In this document: positions 10,029-18,843 of the stretch, piece by piece
How the letters are laid out: every line of letters starts with the position of its first letter
Numbering within the stretch: position 1 is the first letter of the stretch
DNA from: Paenibacillus sp. KS-LC4
GTDB taxonomy: Bacteria > Bacillota > Bacilli > Paenibacillales > Paenibacillaceae
Length of the DNA stretch: 64,000 nt
Direction: 5' to 3'
NCBI RefSeq assembly: GCF_036894955.1
Contig: NZ_CP145905.1
Coordinates: forward strand, 4,975,001-5,039,000
The notes under the pieces: model-generated
What the model saw: only the letters and a program-made list of their open reading frames with translations
Databases searched by the model: none
What the model was told of the DNA's origin: nothing
Translations under genes and position numbers: made by a program

Positions 10029-11594
10029 CTAAACTCGCTCCTCTCTGCTATACCAGTTCCAAACCCGCTCCATATCCCGATATTCCAATAGCGACACACT
10101 ATAATCATTGACCGTTCCCATTGTTTGCACGCTCAGTGATACAAGATTTTTCCTCTGCTGGGCCCGGCTGCGTTTTAGAGTCATGGCCAGAATTTGCTGT
10201 CTGCGCAGCAAATACGTGACCTTGGAAAAATTCCGGCGCCGTAAAAGGAGTTGACCCTCCTTAAGCGTTAAGCCCGCCGTTTGATGACATGCTCTTCTCC
10301 AGAGCGCAACAAGCGGAAGCAGCAGCAGCGACCATAATCCATTAAAAGGCCAGATTATGATTAACGTTGTACAGATCACAAGCGTAAGGAGCAGCCAGTT
10401 TCTCATATAATAGAACAAAGCCCGCTTCGGCGCCTTAGCCTCAATAGCTGACCACTTCATCTGCGGTACAAAAAGCCCAATCACCTTCTCCATCTCCGTT
10501 ATGGGCAAAAAGGGATGCAGCATGAGCTGCTCGTTTTTGTCGGAAGAAACGACTTGCAGCTTAATTTGAGCATAGCCAATCCATTGGCGAACAATTCCTT
10601 CTTCCACGATCACGGACTGCACCCTATCGGGGTCAAACGAATAAGCTTTTTTGTTTAACAAACCATAGGAAACCGATATTCGCATACCCTCCCGCTTAAC
10701 CGTAAACCCACTGTACTTGATAATATACAAAATTAGCGATAGTACCCAACCTGCTGCCAACGCAATAATTGCAGTAATTACTATGACGATGATAAAGTAG
10801 CCGGGTACGTGGCTTTGCGATTCCGTATATAATTGCTCAAAAAAACGGATAGGAGTAAACCTCCCCAAAAAATCATTGGCAAATGAATATATACCCGCGA
10901 TAAAAGCAATCGCCAGCCCTAAATTGAGCGATGTGGCAGCCGCCAGCAACAATTGTACGCTTGTTAAGCGAAAATAGGCGCTATCACTTGATTCCGCTGA
11001 AGGGCATCCCGAACTTTTTTGAAAAAGAGCATCGACCTGACGTTCGGGCACGGAGGCATTATCACCGCGCAGCTCTCCTTCAGAGCCGAATGTGCTGGCT
11101 TTCTCGGACTCCTCCTGCGAATTTTGCCCGATTCCCTCTTTCATAACATGAAGTTGACGAGACAGCAGCTGCCGGCGAAGCTGCTCCGCTTCGCCAGCCG
11201 CGAGCGCGGGCAAAATGCCATCTGCGGTTTTTCCGCCGCCCGGAGTTTCAATCTTCAACTCCGCAACGCCAAAAATTCGCTGCAAAAAGGGCTGATCTAC
11301 ATTCACTGAATGGATTCGCCCATAATAAATCGTCTTCTCATCCTTGAATAAAACGCCTTTGCGCAAAATGATCCGGTCTTCCTCTACCGTATAGGTAAAT
11401 GCTCTCCATTCCAGCCACCCAAATAACAAGGATAACAGCACCAGGGCGCTTGCTCCCGCATACCAGTACCATTCCAGTCCGAGCAAGCCCGATTTTCTAA
11501 GCATTGTAATAATGATGAGCGGCAGCAGTCCTTTAATGAATTGAAACAGCGTAAAAACAACATATACTTTATGCAGTCTTCGCGGATTACTCAT
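10029..11594 (-). CDS. ydbT: Bacterial PH-domain membrane protein, YdbT type
   Basis: About 521 residues. Two N-terminal membrane helices are followed by a bacterial PH (bPH2) segment (...YTVEEDRIILRKGVLFKDEKTIYYGRI...). A low-complexity linker rich in Ser/Glu, two more membrane pairs and two further bPH2-like segments follow (SGFTVKREGMRISVSYGLLNKK and a C-terminal one). This is the architecture of B. subtilis YdbT, which works with YdbS and has been linked to resistance to antimicrobials; the mechanism is unsettled. I prefer the ATG at 11594 (AAAGTGG nine bases upstream). It overlaps the end of the ydbS-like gene by eight bases, indicating one operon. Confidence 0.8.
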   Translation of the reverse strand: MSNPRRLHKVYVVFTLFQFIKGLLPLIIITMLRKSGLLGLEWYWYAGASALVLLSLLFGWLEWRAFTYTVEEDRIILRKGVLFKDEKTIYYGRIHSVNVDQPFLQRIFGVAELKIETPGGGKTADGILPALAAGEAEQLRRQLLSRQLHVMKEGIGQNSQEESEKASTFGSEGELRGDNASVPERQVDALFQKSSGCPSAESSDSAYFRLTSVQLLLAAATSLNLGLAIAFIAGIYSFANDFLGRFTPIRFFEQLYTESQSHVPGYFIIVIVITAIIALAAGWVLSLILYIIKYSGFTVKREGMRISVSYGLLNKKAYSFDPDRVQSVIVEEGIVRQWIGYAQIKLQVVSSDKNEQLMLHPFLPITEMEKVIGLFVPQMKWSAIEAKAPKRALFYYMRNWLLLTLVICTTLIIIWPFNGLWSLLLLPLVALWRRACHQTAGLTLKEGQLLLRRRNFSKVTYLLRRQQILAMTLKRSRAQQRKNLVSLSVQTMGTVNDYSVSLLEYRDMERVWNWYSREERV

Positions 11595-12066
11595 GCTGAT
11601 CATCCACTTTCGCCAGCTGCCCGATTTTCCGCTTCAGCTCCTCTGCTTTTTCCAGCTTTAGCCCTTTAATACGATGGGTCGTGGCTGCCGTTACAACCGC
11701 TACGCTAGCCAGCTTGAACTTCCGCATGAGCGGTCCGCTCTCAAGCTCGACATGCTGGACGCGCACCATCGGAACGAGTACATTTTTAATAATAATAAGC
11801 CCGTATTGCAGCTCAAGCTCTTCCTCAAACAGTTCATATTGAAAGCGACTGTAGCGGATGCTAGGAACTGCCCAAATATCTATTACACTATAAGCCGTAA
11901 CGACAGCGAGCCCGATCCATAGCGGGATAAGCGTCCACCCTTTCGATATCGCCAAAGCCGCATAACCGCATACGAGCAAATAGCCAATAGCCGCTAGAGT
12001 AGCTGCTCCCATTCGGCTAACCTTAACGTAATCTCTATCTATTCTTTGTGACAAAGCACGGTTCAT
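11587..12066 (-). CDS. ydbS: Bacterial PH-domain membrane protein, YdbS type
   Basis: 159 residues: two membrane helices (about 21-65) followed by one bPH2 domain (FQYELFEEELELQYGLIIIK...). It pairs with the overlapping YdbT-like protein. Start ATG 12066 has GGGGG seven bases upstream. It follows the M24 peptidase gene by 11 bases, so all three are probably co-transcribed. Confidence 0.82.
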   Translation of the reverse strand: MNRALSQRIDRDYVKVSRMGAATLAAIGYLLVCGYAALAISKGWTLIPLWIGLAVVTAYSVIDIWAVPSIRYSRFQYELFEEELELQYGLIIIKNVLVPMVRVQHVELESGPLMRKFKLASVAVVTAATTHRIKGLKLEKAEELKRKIGQLAKVDDQHE

Positions 12067-12077
12067 CTCTCAACCCC

Positions 12078-13307
12078 CTATGGCAGCACAATAAGCTGCT
12101 CTTTCGTGCACGTAAGCTGGCGGGGCGTACCGTCAGTGATCACATAGCTGTTCTCCACTCCAACAACTCCCTGCCCAGGGAAAGTGAATTTCGGCTCGAC
12201 GGCAAGCACCATTCCAGCAGCAAGCGGCAGATCGAAGCCACGGGCCAGCACAGGCCACTCGTCTATTTCAAGGCCAATACCATGTCCGAGAAACTTGGCC
12301 TGATCATGGCCAAAGCCCATATAATGCGCAGACAGCCCTGCAGCAGCCGCTTGATCAAGAGAAGCGATGTACAGTTCCGAGCAAGGTGTCCCGGGAATCA
12401 TCGCTTTTTCAGCTGCACGCATCATCTCCTCCGACGTTCGGTAAGCATGAGCAAGCTGCTCTGAAAGCTCGCCAATAACCGCAGTACGCGTCTGATCAAT
12501 AATGTAGCCGTCAATACAGCAGCCCACATCAATGAGTATAGGCTCATTTCGTCCAATGACTCTGCGGCTGACGCTTTGCGGTGAAGTAGCTCCTAAGCCA
12601 AGACCCCCTGCGGGACCATCAAAATAAGTAGGCACCGCAGCAGCGGCTCCTGACGTGACCATCCCTGTCGCGACTTCCTGATTGTAGCCTCGCATACGCA
12701 TCAAGCCGATATGACCGCGAAGGCGCAGCTCATATTCTACTCGCGCTATCCAGGCTAGTTCGGTAATGCCCTCCTTCAACACATTCAATGCTTCTCCTAG
12801 CGCCTCGTCTACAGCTTTTGCCGCTGTTTCAATTCGGTTGATTTCCCAAGGCGATTTAATCATGCGCTGCCCTCTAATGAGGGCTGAACCGTCTACCAGC
12901 TCGCCTGCCCCCGCCGCTTGCAGCAGCTGGTTAAGCTTAAAATAGGTTTGTGCAGGAAGCACATCAAGATCCGCGGCCACTGTAACCGTACTTCCTGACA
13001 TAAACAGCTGTGGAAAACGCTCTGCGAGCGTCTGACCGAATTGGCGGAATGAGCCTAATGGCTCTACAGCAATTAGCGTTTCCAGTTTTGCACGCTCAAG
13101 GCTTCGTTTGACAAAAAATACGGGCATGCCTTCGGCTGGAACAAAAGCATAGCCATTTTGCATCGAGCCCGTGTAATAATACAAATCTATATTTTGCGTA
13201 AGCAGCATGCCGTCAATCGCCTTCTTGCCAAGCTCCAGCTGAAGCTTGCTTATACGCTCATGAACCAAATCATCCGGTATGTCTCTAGTTATCGTTGTCT
13301 TATCCAT
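12078..13307 (-). CDS. M24-family Xaa-Pro peptidase-like protein
   Basis: About 409 residues. A creatinase-type N-terminal domain (about 15-150) precedes a pita-bread M24 domain with all five metal ligands visible: the Asp pair in LIDVGCCIDG and YIIDQTRT, His in LGHGIGLE, Glu in AVEPKF and Glu in GVENSYV. It should be a dinuclear-metal aminopeptidase acting on Xaa-Pro peptides in the cytosol; the exact substrate is unknown. The ATG at 13307 is taken as start, with an alternative TTG at 13319. It heads an operon with the PH-domain pair. Confidence 0.88.
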   Translation of the reverse strand: MDKTTITRDIPDDLVHERISKLQLELGKKAIDGMLLTQNIDLYYYTGSMQNGYAFVPAEGMPVFFVKRSLERAKLETLIAVEPLGSFRQFGQTLAERFPQLFMSGSTVTVAADLDVLPAQTYFKLNQLLQAAGAGELVDGSALIRGQRMIKSPWEINRIETAAKAVDEALGEALNVLKEGITELAWIARVEYELRLRGHIGLMRMRGYNQEVATGMVTSGAAAAVPTYFDGPAGGLGLGATSPQSVSRRVIGRNEPILIDVGCCIDGYIIDQTRTAVIGELSEQLAHAYRTSEEMMRAAEKAMIPGTPCSELYIASLDQAAAAGLSAHYMGFGHDQAKFLGHGIGLEIDEWPVLARGFDLPLAAGMVLAVEPKFTFPGQGVVGVENSYVITDGTPRQLTCTKEQLIVLP

Positions 13308-13347
13308 CGCTTTGCTCAACTCCCAGCATCATTTATCCCTCCCCTTC

Positions 13348-13376
13348 ATTAGAACAATTTTACAAAAGGCAGTCAA
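13348..13376 (-). promoter_or_regulatory. Sigma-A promoter of the M24-ydbS-ydbT operon
   Basis: On the minus strand: -35 TTGACT (13371-13376), 17-base spacer, -10 TCTAAT (13348-13353), about 40 bases before the M24 start. Confidence 0.6.
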
Positions 13377-13434
13377 CTGCAAGGCAGCTGCCGCGAGCAT
13401 TTTTACAAGCAGCATCTCCTTCTATAATAAGGTA

Positions 13435-13923
13435 TTAAAAATTAAAGGTTAGCTCGGACACACCTCTAATCGTCCATTCAATTGGCTCAAGCACTGTGAA
13501 TACCCTCGGGTTCAAAAGCTTTATAATCATCACAACTCCCGGTCGTGACAGCGTAGCCTCATAGCTGAACTCTGCATTTACATATTGATAAGGAAAGGTT
13601 TGCTCACTGTTAATGACCTCGAAGGCTACTATGGTAACTGGCTCATGCAACAAGGATCCGCCAAGCGGCTTCCCTGCTTCATCAAGCTGAAGATTGCCTT
13701 GCAAATAACGGCTTGCTGCCGCTTCAGCCGCTATTGGATCAAGGCGGATGACACCGTCTCCTAGCGCAGCCTTATCAATCTGCTGTGCAGCCGCATGAAC
13801 AGCACGGTTTAGTGCATGCTTGCCCTTAAAAAGCGTCTTCATCGCAATCTCCTCATCCGTCTGCATAACGTGGAGCATGAGCCACATGGTCATCATCAGC
13901 ACAATTATCGTCAGCTTATACAT
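13435..13923 (-). CDS. TadE/TadG-like pseudopilin-type protein, last gene of the Tad locus
   Basis: About 162 residues: one N-terminal membrane helix (about 3-20) and an exported domain with a mixed alpha/beta character. The layout fits TadE-like minor pilins but I see no conserved processing site, so the name comes from layout and locus. Start ATG 13923 has GGGAG seven bases upstream; the reading frame extends to 13956 but lacks a ribosome binding site there. It is the final gene of the minus-strand Tad operon. Confidence 0.55.
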   Translation of the reverse strand: MYKLTIIVLMMTMWLMLHVMQTDEEIAMKTLFKGKHALNRAVHAAAQQIDKAALGDGVIRLDPIAAEAAASRYLQGNLQLDEAGKPLGGSLLHEPVTIVAFEVINSEQTFPYQYVNAEFSYEATLSRPGVVMIIKLLNPRVFTVLEPIEWTIRGVSELTFNF

Positions 13924-13945
13924 AACAAAACTCCCTGTCGCCTGA

Positions 13946-14371
13946 TCAAGGTACATATTCGCTCATCTTGATGCCTGTAGCACGAAGCCTGCCATTTTCA
14001 TCAGGTGGCTTCACGCCGATTAAGCGATCCAATTGAAACAGCCCCTCATAGGGATAGCTAAGCAGAACAATCAATCCTGTCCCTCGCAGCAACGGCTTAG
14101 TAGAATTGGTTGCCTGCTCGCCACTATCGGATGCCACCTCAAAAATCAGCGCTTCCGGCTTCATTCCAAACTTCGCCAGCCGCTGCCGCGACTGCTCTAC
14201 CATCTCAGGACTGATGTAGCCATGCTTGCCGCTCGCCCCGATTTCCAGCAAATAATCGACCTCCTGCTGCAATGCTGCCTGCCTAACAATTAGCACATGC
14301 TTATAAATAGGCGAGAACATCAGCCAGCATAAAATGGTTGCAAACAGCACAAATACTAAAATGCTCTTCAT
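13946..14371 (-). CDS. TadE-like exported protein of the Tad locus
   Basis: 141 residues: an N-terminal membrane helix (about 3-22) followed by an exported domain of about 115 residues. I recognise no precise family. Position after TadC and the one-helix-plus-domain layout suggest a minor pseudopilin. Its start overlaps the stop of the preceding 48-residue peptide gene by four bases (ATGA), so translation is coupled. Confidence 0.55.
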   Translation of the reverse strand: MKSILVFVLFATILCWLMFSPIYKHVLIVRQAALQQEVDYLLEIGASGKHGYISPEMVEQSRQRLAKFGMKPEALIFEVASDSGEQATNSTKPLLRGTGLIVLLSYPYEGLFQLDRLIGVKPPDENGRLRATGIKMSEYVP

Positions 14372-14514
14372 GGGCTCATAGTCCTTATGTAGCTGCTTGT
14401 GGCATGACCTGAGCGTTCGAGCTGTTTGTTCATTCCTTGATCCCCTTCTGCAATTCCAGAGTAAAGCATTACAATCGTTATAAGCAGCAATATCGCTGCC
14501 AGCAGGCTACGCAT
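14368..14514 (-). CDS. Small single-helix membrane peptide (paralogue of the next one upstream)
   Basis: 48 residues, starting MRSLLAAILLLITIVMLYSG, with a short hydrophilic tail. ATG 14514 has GGAGGG six bases upstream. An alternative start at 14583 (AAGGAG nine bases upstream) would add 23 residues ending in a Gly-Gly pair before the helix, a faint prepilin-leader resemblance. It aligns with the neighbouring 49-residue peptide (MR-x2-L-x5-LL-x5-L-x2-GI). It has no Glu at the pilin +5 position, so it is not an obvious Flp pilin. The role is probably structural in the Tad machine, by inference from position. Confidence 0.6.
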   Translation of the reverse strand: MRSLLAAILLLITIVMLYSGIAEGDQGMNKQLERSGHATSSYIRTMSP

Positions 14515-14554
14515 CGTCATCCCTCCATTCCAGCCGCTACAAGCGGCTTGTAAT

Positions 14555-14704
14555 TTACTGAAGGAGCTTACTGATTTTTTCATTGGCAGCGTCTCCTTGC
14601 GACTGAATTTGGCTGCTGGTGCCCGTTGTATCCTTTGCAATAATGCCGTTGAAAAGCAAAATAACGACAACTAACAGCATGACGGTCATTAAAATATTGC
14701 GCAT
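14555..14704 (-). CDS. Small single-helix membrane peptide, Tad locus
   Basis: 49 residues starting MRNILMTVMLLVVVILLFNG, then a hydrophilic tail rich in Gln, Ser and Lys. A near-consensus ribosome binding site (AAGGAGGTGA) precedes ATG 14704. One helix plus a polar tail of about 25 residues is Flp-pilin-sized, but the hallmark Glu-Tyr after a Gly is absent. It lies between TadC and its paralogue, inside the operon. It was found by reading the minus strand directly, as it is too short for ordinary ORF thresholds. Confidence 0.65.
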   Translation of the reverse strand: MRNILMTVMLLVVVILLFNGIIAKDTTGTSSQIQSQGDAANEKISKLLQ

Positions 14705-14744
14705 TATGATTCACCTCCTTGCTTTTGTAGCGGCTGCCAAGTTC

Positions 14745-15635
14745 TCAGCCCAACGATGCGAACAGCTTCTGTCCCTCCATCACCCATGGATAAATGAATA
14801 CTTGAAACGTATACAAAATAGGAATGCCAGCGAGCATAAAGAGCAAATACGATGCTGTCTCCTTGCGGCTGTCCTTAGCAAGCTCCAGCTTCTCCTTATA
14901 CTCCTGAATACGGTCGCGCAAAAGCATATAATATTCCTTGCTGTCATCTATGCGAAGGGAATCAATGGTCTCTACAAAGCTCATACCGTCATCCGTTCCC
15001 ATTCTAAGCTTGAATTGACGTAGTGCCTGTTCGGCATCGTGATACCATTCCGCCAGCAATCGCTCCAAATCGCCGCGAAGCGTACTCGTATAAGGGATGC
15101 AGCGCGATAGCTTCGTATGAATATGCAGCGACGAATCGGCCAAATAAAGCAATTGATTGCTCATTACATAAATCTCCTTCGTCATGCGTTCCGATCGAAG
15201 CTTGCGCAGCATTCGCAGCCAAGGCAAATCCCAAACCAGCATAATCCAGCAAAAAACGAGCCCCGCGGTTAAATAGGCTATTGTACTGACCTGACCCAGA
15301 CTTGCACTGACAGGAACGCCTATGGAAATGCCTATCATCAATACGATGAGCAGCAATTTGCGTGCAGCTGCGTACCAGCCGGCATCTGCCTCCACTCCGC
15401 ATCCGGCGAGCAGCATTTCACGCTCAACGTATGTCTGCTGCTCCCTTGAGAGCCTAAGCTTACTGAGCCAGCTATCTGATATTTTTCTCGAACGCCAGTT
15501 CATTCCCGTAAGATGCAGCCAGCGCGGCTTCCTTTGCGGCAGCAGCCTAAGTATAGCGGCTACTGCAATAAACCCGAATATAAATTGGGCCGCAATTGCT
15601 CCAATACGCAGGCCGCCTTCCACCCAATGATGCAT
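14745..15635 (-). CDS. tadC: TadC-like inner-membrane platform protein
   Basis: 296 residues with membrane segments near 10-30, 90-110, 115-135 and 265-285 and a central cytoplasmic helical domain, as in T2SSF-type TadC. In Tad systems TadB and TadC form the membrane platform on which CpaF acts. It follows tadB by 58 bases. Sequence similarity to the T2SSF family is weak by eye; order and topology carry the call. Confidence 0.72.
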   Translation of the reverse strand: MHHWVEGGLRIGAIAAQFIFGFIAVAAILRLLPQRKPRWLHLTGMNWRSRKISDSWLSKLRLSREQQTYVEREMLLAGCGVEADAGWYAAARKLLLIVLMIGISIGVPVSASLGQVSTIAYLTAGLVFCWIMLVWDLPWLRMLRKLRSERMTKEIYVMSNQLLYLADSSLHIHTKLSRCIPYTSTLRGDLERLLAEWYHDAEQALRQFKLRMGTDDGMSFVETIDSLRIDDSKEYYMLLRDRIQEYKEKLELAKDSRKETASYLLFMLAGIPILYTFQVFIYPWVMEGQKLFASLG

Positions 15636-15693
15636 CGCAGCCTCGCCTCCTTTTCAGCTTGTTAATACGCCGTTAACAGCCGTTCGCGGCCAT

Positions 15694-16629
15694 TTACATT
15701 TTCTTTCGAGATAACCATAGTCCCATTAGGAAGGAGGCAAAAATGAGCAGCAGTGCATTTAGAAGCATATCCCTCCCCTTTGGGTCGAGAACGTAATAGT
15801 AGTAGGCATTCTGCTCGTTATAATGCAAATTGATTCCAATAAATAAACCCAAAAACAATATCGGCGTAAAATTAGCAATTCTGATTTCCAATAGCCGGTT
15901 CCGTTCCTGCTCATTCGCGCGGCGCGCCTTGCGCATGTCCGCCAGCAAATCCTTGAGTCCATCAGTCATCGGCACGCCCTCAGCAAGTGCAACCCGCAAA
16001 ATATTAGCGAAGTAATCCGCCCACGTATGCCCAAGCGATGCAGCAAAAATCCGCAGGCTCGCCTCATCATCACCACGAACAGACAAATTGCGATATAATT
16101 GCTCAAAAACGGCTTTCATTGGGCCAAGCAGCCGTCTTTCGTCAACCGTTCGCTGTAGCGCTGCCCTGACTTGCAATCCCCCGGTTACTAGATAACACTG
16201 GTAAAACAGCTCAATGGCGGGCAAAAATTCGACCTGTGTCTGCATTTGACGCTGGACAAGCAGCGACCGCAGCACTACATACGGTATAAAGCCTAGTACA
16301 AAACCGAACAGCAAGGTGCCTTTGACCGTCTGAAAAAACAATCCGCCAGACGCCAGCCCAATCAGCAGCAGCAGTCCCGACAAGCATAAAAATGCCAATG
16401 GCTGCAGCTTAATCTGGAGTGCCTCCAATAAATCAGCAAGCGGGCGATAGAGCTTGTCCAGCCGCTGCAATCGCTGCTCCAGAAGGTGACGGAGCCGCCC
16501 CCGCTGCCGATAGGCCAGTCTCGCTAATCGCTCATGCCTTTCCATCCACATGACAAGCAGCGCAGCAAGCATAATAAACAAGGCTAAAAACAGCAGCGCG
16601 CCGCCTCCAAAAACGTACAGCCTAGTCAA
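15694..16629 (-). CDS. tadB: TadB-like inner-membrane platform protein (T2SSF)
   Basis: 311 residues. There is an N-terminal helix (about 5-28), a helix pair (about 75-120), a T2SSF-like cytoplasmic domain (FLPAIELFYQCYLVTGGL...), and C-terminal helices (about 250-308). It begins at TTG 16629 with GGAGG eight bases upstream and overlaps the cpaF stop by eight bases. It is the second platform subunit of the Tad machine. Confidence 0.78.
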   Translation of the reverse strand: MTRLYVFGGGALLFLALFIMLAALLVMWMERHERLARLAYRQRGRLRHLLEQRLQRLDKLYRPLADLLEALQIKLQPLAFLCLSGLLLLIGLASGGLFFQTVKGTLLFGFVLGFIPYVVLRSLLVQRQMQTQVEFLPAIELFYQCYLVTGGLQVRAALQRTVDERRLLGPMKAVFEQLYRNLSVRGDDEASLRIFAASLGHTWADYFANILRVALAEGVPMTDGLKDLLADMRKARRANEQERNRLLEIRIANFTPILFLGLFIGINLHYNEQNAYYYYVLDPKGRDMLLNALLLIFASFLMGLWLSRKKM

Positions 16630-18001
16630 AAAACAAACCTCCTCTCGCCAGCTTCCTCATCGCTCGCTGCGAAGGCCGCTGCGGATATTGCCACTGCTCC
16701 AGCACCTCATCATAAACCGCCCAATCACGTACCGTTACCTCGTTGTTCGACCAGCCTATTTCAGCAAGTCGCGATACGATACGCCGGCCCTTAATGTTGC
16801 GCATTTCAATTCCAATCTCCACTACATACTCAGCAATCCGTTTTGTCAGCCGCTCAGGGCTCATGCCTCGCCCATCCAGCATACACATATCGGTGATTAC
16901 CTCGGGCACATCCTCAAGCGTACTTGCGTGAACGGTTGTCATGCTGCCGGAATGTCCTCTCGTGCAGGCTCTCACATAAATGTTCGCATCGCCGTCCCTG
17001 ATCTCCGCATGCACGATGCGCTGCGGAGATTGCCTCAGCGCCAATTTGAATGCCCGGCTGGCGTGGTGCTGCGGGTCGTCCTCGTCGGTTTCGTATTCAA
17101 CGATATTTTTTGCTGGAAAATCTCTTCCGAGCATCATTTCGAAGCGCCCTTCAATCGTAATGATTCTCTCCTCATCCGGCAGGCTGGCAATTAGCGCCTT
17201 CATTAGGTGGGTCTTGCCGGAATTCGTCGACCCAATAATAATGAGGTTGAATCTTGCCTGCAGCACAGCTTGCAGCATCGAAAGCATAGCACCACTTATC
17301 GTTTCGTATTCCGGCTCGCAAAGTACAGGCAGACCGAAGCTTTTTACAGTGAAAAAGCGAATCGTCAGCGTTGGCTTTGAGGTGAAGCCGAAGCCTGTCA
17401 TCGTTACGCGTGAGCCGTCGCTAAGCATTACTTCTGCCCAACGCTTGCGCGGGGTGAAGCGATCGTTGTTATATAGCACCAAATTGCTCTGGATGCGTTC
17501 AACATCGCGTATGCTTGCAAATTGATGCTGAGACATAACGGCCTCGCCACTGCGAACCTCATAAATTTGCGTACCTACGACCTGTACTTCCTCCAGCCCA
17601 TCCTTGTGCTGCATAACCAGCTCCAGCACGTTCAGCCCAATAACCTCAGCGAATAGAGCTTCACCAAGGGTTTCGTAGGGATGATCATAACCATCTTGAT
17701 TATGAATGCGCAGTCGCCGCAGCCGATCATTAATGACCGCATAAATTTGTTCCCGTTCTGGCATAAAGCCAAGCACAGCACGGTTTAACGTCTCATTGTA
17801 TTGTCTGCGCTCATCATCGTTCAGTCCACGAGGCGCCGCCAGAAAAGCTTTCATCTCATCGGCGAGTCTGTCAAAATCCGCTTCATGTGACGCAGCAGGC
17901 AGCTCCGGTTCTCTAGCTTCCCCCTCCTTGCTCCCAGTCACCCCCACTCTCAACTGGGCTGAATAATCGAAAGGGGAAAATCGGCCTTTAACCGCCCTCA
18001 A
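16622..18001 (-). CDS. tadA: CpaF/TadA-type secretion ATPase
   Basis: 459 residues of the type II/IV secretion ATPase family. Walker A is GSTNSGKT, followed by an Asp-box region and the His box GHSGSMTTVHAST; the Walker B area reads RIVHAEIRDGD. This hexameric ATPase powers assembly of Tad/Flp pili. Start is TTG 18001, overlapping the stop of the CpaE-like gene by four bases (TTGA). The first 45 residues are low in complexity, as is usual for CpaF. Confidence 0.92.
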   Translation of the reverse strand: MRAVKGRFSPFDYSAQLRVGVTGSKEGEAREPELPAASHEADFDRLADEMKAFLAAPRGLNDDERRQYNETLNRAVLGFMPEREQIYAVINDRLRRLRIHNQDGYDHPYETLGEALFAEVIGLNVLELVMQHKDGLEEVQVVGTQIYEVRSGEAVMSQHQFASIRDVERIQSNLVLYNNDRFTPRKRWAEVMLSDGSRVTMTGFGFTSKPTLTIRFFTVKSFGLPVLCEPEYETISGAMLSMLQAVLQARFNLIIIGSTNSGKTHLMKALIASLPDEERIITIEGRFEMMLGRDFPAKNIVEYETDEDDPQHHASRAFKLALRQSPQRIVHAEIRDGDANIYVRACTRGHSGSMTTVHASTLEDVPEVITDMCMLDGRGMSPERLTKRIAEYVVEIGIEMRNIKGRRIVSRLAEIGWSNNEVTVRDWAVYDEVLEQWQYPQRPSQRAMRKLARGGLFFD

Positions 18002-18843
18002 GAGCGGGCCTCATTACGATGCGAGAGCAGTTTGCGGTACCAAGGCTGCAGCTTAAAGGCAGGTGCCACCGTTCGAATGCCGTATCGTTCCATTAACTGC
18101 TGCGACGGTTTTTTCATTGCCGCTCTGCCTGCTTGATCCTCTCCCAGCCATTGTCCAAGCTTGCCGCTGTCCAAATGTATAAACGTATCCTTCGTCATTT
18201 GCATTTCACCCAGCCGCAGCGTGCCCATTTCCTTACAAATATCCTTCATTCGATATCCTCCTCTGCCCCATGGGGGCTGTATAATAACCGTATTGTATTG
18301 GTCAGCTGTTAAGCCAAATAACGGAGAAATTTGTGCTATCCATCGTTTCCCATCCTCCTGGAAATGGGAAAGCGCAGCCGTCGTAACTACAATTCGCGTG
18401 CTCGCCAGCCGCAATGCACAAACGGTAGCCGCATTATCCCAATAAGCGCTGACATCCATAAAAAGCACCTCAAAGGTTTGCTCTGCAATGTGGATTAAAT
18501 GCTCCGCCTCCTCGGGCGTGAAAAATTCGGCCTGGTCACGCATGATATTACCGAACAGCACTCGCAAATTCACTCTTCCTTCAACCTTATGCATAGCACT
18601 CTTCAATCTCCCTGGTGTGAGCGAGCCGGATTGCAGCTCGGGCCGCAGCTTGTCGAGCGTGCTTTGCGGCTCCTTAATGCCAAGGTAGCGATGGAGCTTC
18701 GCGCTCTTAAGATGCAGACATAAATACCCGACACGAAGGCCGCTGGCTTCGGCCATTCGGTACGCCGCGGCAAAAGCAGCTGTCGTAGTCCCAATATTAG
18801 GCGTCGTTCCTACAAAGGCAATGCGGGGTATTCGCTGCTCCAT
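17998..18843 (-). CDS. CpaE-like ParA/MinD-fold ATPase with degenerate P-loop
   Basis: 281 residues. The N-terminus has the ParA/MinD shape (IAFVGTTPNIGTTTAA) and a later LFMDVSAYWDN segment at the Walker B position. The deviant Walker A lysines are both absent (PNIGTTT in place of KGGxGKT); classical CpaE often lacks only the second. CpaE-family proteins localise Tad/Flp assembly. Nucleotide binding here may be weak or lost. ATG 18843 overlaps the stop of the SAF gene by one base (TGATG). Confidence 0.72.
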   Translation of the reverse strand: MEQRIPRIAFVGTTPNIGTTTAAFAAAYRMAEASGLRVGYLCLHLKSAKLHRYLGIKEPQSTLDKLRPELQSGSLTPGRLKSAMHKVEGRVNLRVLFGNIMRDQAEFFTPEEAEHLIHIAEQTFEVLFMDVSAYWDNAATVCALRLASTRIVVTTAALSHFQEDGKRWIAQISPLFGLTADQYNTVIIQPPWGRGGYRMKDICKEMGTLRLGEMQMTKDTFIHLDSGKLGQWLGEDQAGRAAMKKPSQQLMERYGIRTVAPAFKLQPWYRKLLSHRNEARS

